From Chthoniobacterales bacterium (lineage in GTDB: Bacteria; Verrucomicrobiota; Verrucomicrobiia; Chthoniobacterales; UBA10450): DNA of 39,602 nt. This document shows, piece after piece, positions 33,130 to 39,602 of this stretch. How positions within the stretch are numbered: the first letter of the stretch is position 1; each line of letters opens with the position of its first letter. The translations under genes were made by a program, and so were the position numbers. The stretch is from NCBI GenBank assembly GCA_013815325.1, contig JACDGM010000037.1, positions 1 to 39,602 of the forward strand, read 5' to 3'. A model generated the notes under the pieces. It was not told the origin of the DNA. It was given only the letters and a program-made list of their open reading frames with translations, and ran no database searches.

Positions 33130-33176
33130 GCTCGTGATCGTGATCGTAATCGGAAAGATCGAGCACGATTACGAGC
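33130..33176. repeat. Intergenic hairpin upstream of nagA
   Basis: GCTCGTGATCGTG (33130-33142) pairs with CACGATTACGAGC (33164-33176), 13 bp with one G-T wobble and a 21-base loop. It lies between the divergent acyltransferase and nagA starts and ends 6 bases before the AGGAG of the first nagA start. It could be an intergenic repeat element or an operator/leader structure; base composition is a simple GATCGTGA-type repeat. Confidence 0.5.
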
Positions 33177-33191
33177 AAGAGCAGGAGCAGG

Positions 33192-34421
33192 ATGGACGGG
33201 CGCGAGGGCCAACGCGATCATTCCTTGTCGATGATCTTCACCAACGGACGCTTCGTCTTTCCCGATCGAATCGAGGAAGGACTTTCGCTGCGCACGGGAG
33301 GCGGGAAAATTGCCGAACTCGGTCGCGCGATCGCGCGCGATGGTGAAGAAATTATCGACCTCGCGGGAAACTATCTTGCCCCGGGATTCATTGATCTGCA
33401 TGTGCACGGCGCGGCCGGTCGCGACACGATGGAAGGAACGACGGAAGCGTTCCGCGCGATCTGCGATTATCACGCCAGCGGCGGCACCACGTCGCTCCTG
33501 CTCACGACGGTCACGGCTCCGATGGAGGAAATCGTCCGCGTCGTTAGGGCGATCGAGGCGGCGGTTGATGTCGTGCCCCAACTGCGCGGCGCGCATGTGG
33601 AGGGGCCCTTTATTTCGCACGAGAAGCGCGGGGCACAGGCCGCGGAGTTTATCGCCGAGCCGCGTGCGGAGTTGGTGGCGCAGTTGCTGGAAAATGCCGA
33701 CGCGATTCAGCGCGTCACCCTCGCTCCGGAACTGTCAGGTGCGCTCGAGCTGATCGCGCGCCTAACGAACATGGGAATTGCGAGCAGCGGCGGCCACAGT
33801 GCGGCCTGGGACGACGAGGCGCGCGCGGCGTATGAGCGCGGGATGCGTCAGGTTACGCACACTTTCAATTGCATGTCGTCACTGCGCCGCCGGGACGGCG
33901 AACGCGCCGCTGGCTTGCTCGAATTCGCCTTGAGCGAGCTGGAGATTTTTTGCGAGTTGATCGCCGACGGCAAGCACGTTTCCGCGACGCTCATGCGCAT
34001 GCTCTACCGCGCGAAAGGCGCCGGCGGAATTTGCCTCGTGACCGACGCAAGCGCAGGGGCGGGCTTGCCTAACGAGAGTTCGTTCACGCTCGGCGGAAGA
34101 TCGTGCGTATTGCGGGACGGCGCCTGCTGGCTGGCGGATGGCTCCGCGCTCGCCGGGAGCGCGGCGCGGATGATCGATCTCGTTAGGCAAATGGTCGAGC
34201 AGGTCGGTACTCCGGTTCACGAAGCAATCCGGATGGCGACGGAAACGCCGGCGCGGGCGATGGGATGGAGAAGCAAGGGCGTGCTTGCAGAAGGAATGGA
34301 CGCAGACTTGGTCCTTCTCACGCCGAAGCTGGAGGTCGTGCGGACGTATTGCGCTACATCTGCGAGCGAAACGGCAACGCCAGCCACTCGGTCGTTCGCT
34401 CCCAGAGCGAGCGACTCTTGA
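33192..34421 (+). CDS. nagA: N-acetylglucosamine-6-phosphate deacetylase
   Basis: 409 residues from ATG 33192 (AGGAG four bases upstream); ATG 33231 ('MIFTNGRFVF') looks more like the family's N-terminus but has no ribosome binding site. Amidohydrolase TIM-barrel marks: 'LAPGFIDLHVHGAAG', 'GGTTSLLLTTVT', 'GAHVEGPFIS', 'SGGHSAAWDDE', 'VTHTFNCMSSL', 'ICLVTDASAGAG' with the catalytic Asp, and 'MATETPARAMGW'. It hydrolyses GlcNAc-6-P to GlcN-6-P and acetate in amino-sugar recycling. The last ~20 residues are atypical and overlap the convergent PLD gene by 68 bases. Four octamers inside (33541, 33761, 34068, 34180). Confidence 0.9.
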   Translation: MDGREGQRDHSLSMIFTNGRFVFPDRIEEGLSLRTGGGKIAELGRAIARDGEEIIDLAGNYLAPGFIDLHVHGAAGRDTMEGTTEAFRAICDYHASGGTTSLLLTTVTAPMEEIVRVVRAIEAAVDVVPQLRGAHVEGPFISHEKRGAQAAEFIAEPRAELVAQLLENADAIQRVTLAPELSGALELIARLTNMGIASSGGHSAAWDDEARAAYERGMRQVTHTFNCMSSLRRRDGERAAGLLEFALSELEIFCELIADGKHVSATLMRMLYRAKGAGGICLVTDASAGAGLPNESSFTLGGRSCVLRDGACWLADGSALAGSAARMIDLVRQMVEQVGTPVHEAIRMATETPARAMGWRSKGVLAEGMDADLVLLTPKLEVVRTYCATSASETATPATRSFAPRASDS

Positions 34422-35664
34422 ATTCCTGCAGCGTGTATTCCTTCGATTGCGCTAGGTCTTTCTCGAAAATCGCCTCCATCTGGCGTCCGAATCCTTCGTC
34501 GTAGATCGCAAGATCGAGCTCCTCGTTTATTTCCGCTGAGCGCGCATCGAAATTCGAGGAACCGAAGAGCGTAAAGCGTCCATCGATCACCATCGATTTG
34601 GTGTGGATCATGGTTGGCTGGTATTCGAAAATCTTTACCCCGCCTTCGAGCATTTTGCCGTAGGCGGCGCGACCGGCGCTTTTCGTTAGGGGCTGATCGT
34701 CGTTTTTGCCCGGCAGCATCAGGCGGACATCGACCTTGCGTTTCACCGCCTGCACGAGCAGCTCGACCTGGTCATCGGTCGGCGTGCAATAGGCGTTCGC
34801 GATCCAGATGCGCTTCTCCGCGGCGGAGAAGGCGACCGCCTCCGCGACCGGCATGGGCGCCATCGAAAAAGAATACGAGGCGATCGTCTGCGCGCGCAGA
34901 TTTCCCACCGGCGGATGCTCCGGGAATTGTCCCGCGCCGCTCAGGGTTTCGCCAAAAGTTTTGATCCAATGGGCCTCGAACGCGCTTTGCAATTCCGCGA
35001 CGAGCGGCCCTTCCACCCGGGCTTGCAGATCGCGCCAATGTTTCGGGTCTTGGGCGTGCCCGGACCATTGCTCGGCGAAACCGATCGCGCCGGTGAATGC
35101 AACTTTGCCGTCGACGACGAGCACGCGGCGATGCGACCGGCGATTCGTCCGATCGATTCGCCAGGAGTGCAGCGGATGGTAATAGCTGAATTTGCAGCCC
35201 GCTTGCTTGAGCATTTTCACGTCCGAATTATCGAGGTGCGAACCGGAGCCGACGCCATCGAGAAGGACGCGCACTTCCACGCCGGCGCGGGCGCGTTCAC
35301 AGAGCGCGTCGCGGAAAGTGCGCCCGACTGCGTCGGAGTAAACAATGTAGGCCTCGAAGTTCACCGTCTTCTGGGCGCCATGGATGGCGGCGAGCATGGC
35401 GGGGAAATATTCGTCGCCGTTCTGGAGCAGCTCGATCTTGTTCCCGCCTAACGGCACCGGATCGGCGAGGGCGAGGGCCGATCCGAAAAACGCCGGATCG
35501 CTCACGCTGAAAGTGTGTTCGAGATGATATTCAAGCACGTGGCGGCGAATGAAGAAGAGGCAGAAAACCGCTACGACGGCGAGGCAGGAGAGGGCGACCA
35601 AGGCCCATTCGATCCAGTCCAACTTCCACCAGTGGGTTCTCGGTTTTTTGCGAGCGCGCGCCAT
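34354..35664 (-). CDS. Cardiolipin synthase-like phospholipase D protein
   Basis: 436 residues from ATG 35664; an upstream TTG (35688) is less likely. One N-terminal membrane helix (~22-42). PLD domain 1 has 'SHRRVLVVDGKVAFTGAIGFAEQW', where the HxK Lys is Arg; PLD domain 2 has an intact 'IHTKSMVIDGRFTLFGSSNFDARS'. 'VNFEAYIVYSDAVGRTFRDAL' and 'VRVLLDGVGSG' are typical of bacterial cardiolipin synthases (ClsA/B-like), which join two phosphatidylglycerols, or phosphatidylglycerol and another lipid, at the inner membrane. The lysine change in motif 1 is unusual. Its 3' end overlaps nagA. Octamer at 34683. Confidence 0.88.
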   Translation of the reverse strand: MARARKKPRTHWWKLDWIEWALVALSCLAVVAVFCLFFIRRHVLEYHLEHTFSVSDPAFFGSALALADPVPLGGNKIELLQNGDEYFPAMLAAIHGAQKTVNFEAYIVYSDAVGRTFRDALCERARAGVEVRVLLDGVGSGSHLDNSDVKMLKQAGCKFSYYHPLHSWRIDRTNRRSHRRVLVVDGKVAFTGAIGFAEQWSGHAQDPKHWRDLQARVEGPLVAELQSAFEAHWIKTFGETLSGAGQFPEHPPVGNLRAQTIASYSFSMAPMPVAEAVAFSAAEKRIWIANAYCTPTDDQVELLVQAVKRKVDVRLMLPGKNDDQPLTKSAGRAAYGKMLEGGVKIFEYQPTMIHTKSMVIDGRFTLFGSSNFDARSAEINEELDLAIYDEGFGRQMEAIFEKDLAQSKEYTLQEFKSRSLWERTTEWLALPFRSQM

Positions 35665-35810
35665 TTCCCTGAGGGTGGCGGAAAACAATCGCGCGCGTCA
35701 ATGCAATGCTGACCGTTGCGCACCGCGCGGTGTAGAGGCGTAATTTGCGATGAACTCCCGCAAGGCTTAATTGCTGTTTGCTGCAGCCCCGCCGTGCGGC
35801 TCTCTCCGTT

Positions 35811-38042
35811 ATGCCGACCAGCTCCAGTTCCACTGCCCCCGAGCCCCCGCACAACGTTGTTCCTATGCCGGCAGCCGAGCCTAACGACCAGCGGGCCGCC
35901 CGCGATTTTTCCGCGCACGAAAATTTCATCAACCGCGAGCTGAGCTGGCTCGAATTCAATCGCCGCGTTCTCGAGGAGGCGCAGGATGCGACTCAGCCAT
36001 TGCTCGAGCGGATCAAATTTCTGGGCATCGTCAGCTCGAATCTCGACGAATTTTTCGAGATCCGCGTCGCCGGGATCAAGCAACAGATCGCGAGCGAAAC
36101 GAGCGACGTCGGCCCGGACGGGATGAGCCCGACGGAGACATTCAACGCCATCCAGCGCGTCGTACACGAGACGGTCGCGACGCAATATTCTCTCTGGAAG
36201 GAGGAGCTCGCGCCGCTCCTCAAACAGAACAATATCCGCATCCGAAAAATCGCCGACCTGAACGCAAAACGCGCGGGCTGGGCGCGCCGTTATTTTCAGC
36301 AGGAAGTTTTCCCTATGCTCACGCCGCTGGCGGTGGATGCGAGCCATCCCTTCCCGCAGCTCGCGAACAAGAGCCACAACCTGCTCGTTAGGGCGCGTGT
36401 CAAGGAGGGCGGGGCCCCGATGCACGCGATCGTGCAGGTGCCGCGCGCGGTCTCGCGGCTCATCCTCATGCCGCGCGGTGAGAAGGGCGACGAGACTTGG
36501 AATTATCTTTATCTCGCGTCCCTCATCAAACACCACATCGCCGATCTTTTTCCCGGGTTGCTAATCGATGGCGCGCACGCTTTTCGCGTCACCCGCAACA
36601 GCGATCTTTACGTCGACGACGAGGAAGCCGACAACCTGCTCCGCAGCATCGAGCAGGAGCTGCGGCGCTCGAGCCGCGGCAACGCCGTGCGCCTGGAAGT
36701 GGAAGCCGATTGCCCTAACGACTTCTCCGATTTGCTCCTCGATTTTTTTCAGCTCGGGCAGGCCGATCTTTATAAACTCGACGGCCCGCTTTCCATGACG
36801 CACCTCGCGCCGCTCGTCGCTAACGATGCCTTCGCGAAATTAAAAGACCGCGTTTTCCAACCGGTGCGCGATCCGGCGCTGCCGCCGCATGCCGATATTT
36901 TCGAGGCGATGCGGAAGCAGGATATTTTGCTCCATCACCCCTATGAAAGTTACGATCCGGTGGTCGAGTTGGTCGAAAGCGCGGCGGGCGATCCGCAGGT
37001 CCTCGCGCTTAAAATTACGCTTTACCGGACGAGCGGCGACTCCTCCATCGTCGAGGCGCTGATCAACGCCGCCGGCGCCGGCAAGCAGGTCACGGCGCTG
37101 GTGGAATTGCGGGCGCGCTTCGACGAGGCGGCCAACATCCAATGGGCCCGCCGGCTGGAGGAAGCGGGCGCCCATGTTGTTTACGGCGTGGTCGGATTGA
37201 AGACGCATTGCAAAGCTTTGCTCATCGTTAGGCGCGACACCGACCGGCTCCGCCAATATGTCCATCTTGGCACCGGTAATTACCATCCGCGGACCGCGCG
37301 TATCTACACCGACTTCAGCCTTTTCACGACCGCGCCCGAGCTGACCGAGGAAGTGGCCATCGTCTTCAACACCCTCACCGGTCTGGCTGGCTATCCCGGA
37401 TTGAAAAAGTTACTGGTCGCGCCCTTCGATTTGCACGCGCGCCTTATTAAAATGATTGAGGAGGAATGCGATCTTGCACTCGCGGGCAAAGCGGCGCGGA
37501 TCATCGCCAAGCTCAATTCACTGGTCGATCAAGAGGTAATCGAGAGACTTTACGCAGCCTCCTGCGCCGGGGTGAAGATCGACCTTATCGTTAGGGGGAT
37601 TTGCGCGCTCCGGCCGAAAATTCCGGGGCTGAGCGAAAACATTCGCGTTATCAGCATCGTCGGGCGTTTCCTCGAACACAGCCGCATTTATTATTTCAGC
37701 AACGACGGCGCGGCGCGGCTCTACCTCGCGAGCGCCGACTGGATGCCGCGCAATTTTTACCGCCGCGTCGAGATCGCGTTCCCGATCGAAGCGCCGGCTT
37801 TGCGCGAGGAGATCATCAACGAAGTGCTTCCGCGTTTTCTGACCGATCACGGCAAGGCGCGCGAGCTGCAGGCCGATGGCACTTATGTGCGTTTGAAGGC
37901 GAAGGAGGGCGAGGAGCCGGCGCAGGCGCAGTTGCAATTCCGCGAGCATTCGCGGCGCCAGGCGAAAAAGCTCGCGGAGAAACAGCGCGCAGGCAAAATG
38001 CGCCTGTCGCCGATCAAAAACCTTCCGAAAGAGCGCGCATGA
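35811..38042 (+). CDS. ppk1: Polyphosphate kinase 1
   Basis: 743 residues from ATG 35811; a variable Ser/Pro-rich N-terminus (~40 residues) precedes 'FINRELSWLEFNRRVLEEA', the PPK N domain. The head and two PLD-like C domains follow: 'MLTPLAVDASHPFPQLANKSHNL', 'VGLKTHCKALLIVRR' with the phosphorylated His, 'QYVHLGTGNYHPRTARIYTDFSLFT', and 'GICALRPKIPGLSENIRVISIVGRFLEHSRIYYF'. The C-terminus is a Lys/Arg-rich tail. PPK1 reversibly builds polyphosphate from ATP. The stop overlaps the next kinase gene by ATGA. Five octamers inside (35880, 36385, 36714, 37225, 37588), three of them encoding Val-Arg or Ile-Val-Arg with rare AGG codons. Confidence 0.95.
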   Translation: MPTSSSSTAPEPPHNVVPMPAAEPNDQRAARDFSAHENFINRELSWLEFNRRVLEEAQDATQPLLERIKFLGIVSSNLDEFFEIRVAGIKQQIASETSDVGPDGMSPTETFNAIQRVVHETVATQYSLWKEELAPLLKQNNIRIRKIADLNAKRAGWARRYFQQEVFPMLTPLAVDASHPFPQLANKSHNLLVRARVKEGGAPMHAIVQVPRAVSRLILMPRGEKGDETWNYLYLASLIKHHIADLFPGLLIDGAHAFRVTRNSDLYVDDEEADNLLRSIEQELRRSSRGNAVRLEVEADCPNDFSDLLLDFFQLGQADLYKLDGPLSMTHLAPLVANDAFAKLKDRVFQPVRDPALPPHADIFEAMRKQDILLHHPYESYDPVVELVESAAGDPQVLALKITLYRTSGDSSIVEALINAAGAGKQVTALVELRARFDEAANIQWARRLEEAGAHVVYGVVGLKTHCKALLIVRRDTDRLRQYVHLGTGNYHPRTARIYTDFSLFTTAPELTEEVAIVFNTLTGLAGYPGLKKLLVAPFDLHARLIKMIEEECDLALAGKAARIIAKLNSLVDQEVIERLYAASCAGVKIDLIVRGICALRPKIPGLSENIRVISIVGRFLEHSRIYYFSNDGAARLYLASADWMPRNFYRRVEIAFPIEAPALREEIINEVLPRFLTDHGKARELQADGTYVRLKAKEGEEPAQAQLQFREHSRRQAKKLAEKQRAGKMRLSPIKNLPKERA

Positions 38043-38734
38043 ACAGGAATATCCTCGTCGTTGATATCGGCGGCTCAAACGTCAAGATGATGATTTCGAC
38101 CGAGGAAAAACGGAGAAGATTTCCCTCCGGTCCCAAGCTCGCGCCAGAGGAAACCATCAAGCAGATCAAAGAAGTGGCGGGCGATTGGCAATACGATGTG
38201 GTCTCACTCGGCTTCCCCTCGGCGGTGCGTGATAGCACGATCCTCAAGAACCCGAAAAACCTCGGCAAAGGATGGATCGGTTTCGATTTTGAAAAGGCGC
38301 TGGGCAAGCCGACAAGAGTGATCAACGACGCTGCGCTCCAGGCGCTCGGGAGTTACGAAGGCGAGGGGCGCATGCTTTTTCTGGGGCTGGGGACTGGGCT
38401 GGGATCGGCGCTCGCCTGGGAAGGACACGTCCTCTCGCTCGAGCTCGGATTTCTGCCCTACATCGAGGAGGGCACTCTCGAGGACCAACTCGGCGAGGCC
38501 GGAATGGAGAAGCTCGGGAAGAAACAGTGGCGCAAAGAGGCGGGGCGCGCGATCGAGCAACTAAAGATCGCCTTCATCGCCGATCGCGTCGTCCTCGGCG
38601 GCGGAAATGCGAAGTTTATTGAAGAGCGGCCCGACGGGGTTGAGCTCGGGCACAACCGCAATGTGTATCCGGGCGGTTGCCGCCTCTGGGAAATGGACGC
38701 GGCGGGCAAAGGGCCGAAGTGGCGCATCATTTAG
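38039..38734 (+). CDS. ROK-family kinase, polyphosphate glucokinase-like
   Basis: 231 residues; ATG overlaps the ppk1 stop (ATGA). Actin-fold sugar kinase: phosphate 1 'NILVVDIGGSNVKMM', 'SLGFPSAVRD', 'NLGKGWIGFDFEKALGKPTRVINDAAL' with the catalytic Asp, phosphate 2 'LFLGLGTGLGSALAW', and 'VVLGGGNAKFI'. The 'K.W.G.D' segment and short length are like polyphosphate glucokinases (PpgK), which phosphorylate glucose with polyP or ATP. However, the usual glucose-binding 'ELGH' reads 'ELGF', so substrate choice may differ. Coupling to ppk1 strongly suggests a polyphosphate-linked function. Confidence 0.82.
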   Translation: MNRNILVVDIGGSNVKMMISTEEKRRRFPSGPKLAPEETIKQIKEVAGDWQYDVVSLGFPSAVRDSTILKNPKNLGKGWIGFDFEKALGKPTRVINDAALQALGSYEGEGRMLFLGLGTGLGSALAWEGHVLSLELGFLPYIEEGTLEDQLGEAGMEKLGKKQWRKEAGRAIEQLKIAFIADRVVLGGGNAKFIEERPDGVELGHNRNVYPGGCRLWEMDAAGKGPKWRII

Positions 38735-38747
38735 TGCAGCGCACTAA
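38731..38747. terminator. Hairpin at the end of the ROK kinase gene
   Basis: TTAGTGC, loop AGC, GCACTAA: a perfect 7-bp stem that includes the TAG stop and is followed two bases later by a TCGTTAGG octamer (38749-38756), then thyA at 38760. There is no T-tract, so terminator function is uncertain. Confidence 0.4.
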
Positions 38748-38759
38748 TTCGTTAGGCGC

Positions 38760-39554
38760 ATGAGGCAATACCTCGACCTTCTCCGGCTCGTGCTCGAGAA
38801 GGGTAAGCCGAAAGAGGATCGCACCGGCACCGGCACGCTTTCGGTTTTCGGAGCGCAGGCGCGCTTTGATTTGCGCGAAACGTTTCCGCTCCTCACGACG
38901 AAGAAGCTGCATCTCAAGTCGATCATTCACGAGCTGCTCTGGTTTTTGCGCGGCGACACCAATGTCCGCTACCTCAACGAACGCGGCATCACGATTTGGG
39001 ACGAATGGGCGGACGAGCAGGGCGATCTCGGCCGCGTTTACGGCGCGCAATGGCGCGACTGGCGCGGGCCTAACGACGAGCGGATCGATCAGATCGATCG
39101 CGTGATCGAGCAGATAAAAGCCAACCCGGACAGCCGCCGCTTGATCGTGACGGCCTGGAATCCAGCCGAAGTGGAGGGGATGGCCTTGCCGCCGTGCCAC
39201 GCGCTTTTCCAGTTCCATGTGCAGGATGGTGCGCTCAGTTGCCAGCTTTATCAGCGCAGCGCCGACTTGTTTCTCGGCGTCCCGTTTAACATAGCGAGCT
39301 ACCCCCTCCTTACCCGGATGATCGCTCAAGTTTGCGGCCTAACGAGCGGCGACTTTATCCACACTTTTGGCGACTTGCATCTTTATCGGAACCATCTCGA
39401 GCAAGCGCGCGAACAGCTGACGCGCGAGCCGCGCCCGCTCCCGCGAATGGAATTGAACCCGGCGGTGCAAAACATTCACGACTTCCGGTTCGAAGATTTC
39501 ACCCTCACCGGCTACGATCCGCATCCCGCGATCAAAGCGCTGATCGCGGTGTAG
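38760..39554 (+). CDS. thyA: Thymidylate synthase
   Basis: 264 residues, exactly the usual ThyA length. '[14 protein letters not shown]' (phosphate loop Arg), '[27 protein letters not shown]', '[11 protein letters not shown]', '[13 protein letters not shown]', catalytic Cys146 in '[12 protein letters not shown]', '[21 protein letters not shown]' and '[12 protein letters not shown]' are all present. It methylates dUMP to dTMP with methylene-tetrahydrofolate, producing dihydrofolate. ATG is 10 bases after the octamer-bearing spacer. No folA is visible downstream within the window. Octamers at 39069 and 39338. Confidence 0.97.
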   Translation: MRQYLDLLRLVLEKGKPKEDRTGTGTLSVFGAQARFDLRETFPLLTTKKLHLKSIIHELLWFLRGDTNVRYLNERGITIWDEWADEQGDLGRVYGAQWRDWRGPNDERIDQIDRVIEQIKANPDSRRLIVTAWNPAEVEGMALPPCHALFQFHVQDGALSCQLYQRSADLFLGVPFNIASYPLLTRMIAQVCGLTSGDFIHTFGDLHLYRNHLEQAREQLTREPRPLPRMELNPAVQNIHDFRFEDFTLTGYDPHPAIKALIAV

Positions 39555-39583
39555 CTCCCTGCGGGCGCCTCCCGCCGGGGGAG
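39555..39583. terminator. GC-rich hairpin after thyA
   Basis: CTCCC (39555-39559) and GGGAG (39579-39583) enclose an inner stem GCGGG/CCCGC (39561-39565, 39571-39575). It follows the thyA stop (39552-39554) directly. It is a candidate transcription end, although no T run is visible before the window closes. Confidence 0.4.
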
Positions 39584-39602
39584 ACGCGGGGGTCGGCCGC
39601 TG

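Larger units (their letters stand above)
2636..39345. repeat. Dispersed octamer CCTAACGA / TCGTTAGG (37 copies), uptake-sequence-like
   Basis: Start positions of CCTAACGA: 14534, 15853, 17050, 23001, 24105, 24892, 25664, 25859, 30635, 31161, 31742, 31969, 32397, 33761, 34068, 35880, 36714, 39069, 39338. TCGTTAGG: 2636, 5946, 16244, 17806, 23870, 24576, 25389, 27325, 28854, 29135, 32846, 33541, 34180, 34683, 36385, 37225, 37588, 38749. The base before CCTAACGA is G in 28, C in 7, A in 2 and never T, giving consensus GCCTAACGA. Inside genes it encodes PN(D/E), LT, SLG or VR depending on frame; twice it supplies the TAA stop. Counted by eye; a stray copy could be missed. Confidence 0.9.

Noticed and set aside
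35571..36536. 321-codon minus-strand open frame across the ppk1 start
   Set aside because: Antisense of ppk1 and of the spacer; no domain and it would conflict with the PPK N-terminal domain.

Overview
The window looks like a chromosomal stretch of a GC-rich Gram-negative bacterium, most likely from Verrucomicrobia (Chthoniobacterales/Spartobacteria-like). This is inferred from the mix of families: an Ig-like-domain esterase, a YadA-head/S74 surface protein, alpha-E plus ATP-grasp genes, an HAD-FolB fusion and many GTG/TTG starts. No rRNA marker is present to confirm it.

Layout. (1) 1-3.8 kb: the right part of an integrative/mobilisable element, with the C-terminus of a MobF relaxase-helicase, small accessory genes, an excisionase-like HTH, a tyrosine integrase and an adjacent tRNA-Thr(UGU). 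(2) 4.0-10.4 kb: signalling, with a TolB-like/TPR membrane protein divergent from a sensor kinase that overlaps a REC-PAS-HK-REC hybrid kinase. (3) 10.4-18.8 kb: a complete recC-recB-recD operon on the minus strand, with overlapping genes. (4) 18.8-22.5 kb: a decayed or gene-poor stretch with three consecutive perfect-stem hairpins, an Ig-esterase split by a frameshift in a 6-base homopolymer, and a frameshifted LuxR-type HTH remnant. (5) 22.5-26.0 kb: HAD-FolB fusion, Nudix hydrolase, tatC and a prepilin peptidase, tightly packed. (6) 26.0-27.6 kb: gene tails left behind on the minus strand, then a YadA-head/S74 surface protein. (7) 27.7-35.7 kb: alpha-E and ATP-grasp pair, methyltransferase, polysaccharide deacetylase, small membrane protein, LpxL-like acyltransferase, nagA and a cardiolipin-synthase-like PLD; this part is mostly envelope and amino-sugar metabolism. 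(8) 35.8-39.6 kb: ppk1 overlapping a ROK/polyphosphate-glucokinase-like kinase, then thyA.

The strongest unexplained signal is the octamer CCTAACGA (usually GCCTAACGA). I counted 37 copies on both strands (19 and 18) where about 1 is expected by chance. Thirty of them lie in the 16.4 kb from 23.0 to 39.35 kb, about one per 550 bases. They fall in several codon frames, at stop codons and in intergenic DNA, so selection acts on DNA rather than protein. Density, lack of strand bias and length resemble DNA uptake sequences of naturally competent bacteria. Copies are rare in the mobile element and signalling region and absent from the decayed stretch, so the motif also appears to mark long-resident versus recently acquired DNA.

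Other points of interest are the fusion of a phosphatase-like HAD domain to dihydroneopterin aldolase next to a Nudix hydrolase (candidate missing folate steps), the translationally coupled polyphosphate kinase and ROK kinase, and the frameshift that separates the catalytic serine of the esterase from its Asp/His.
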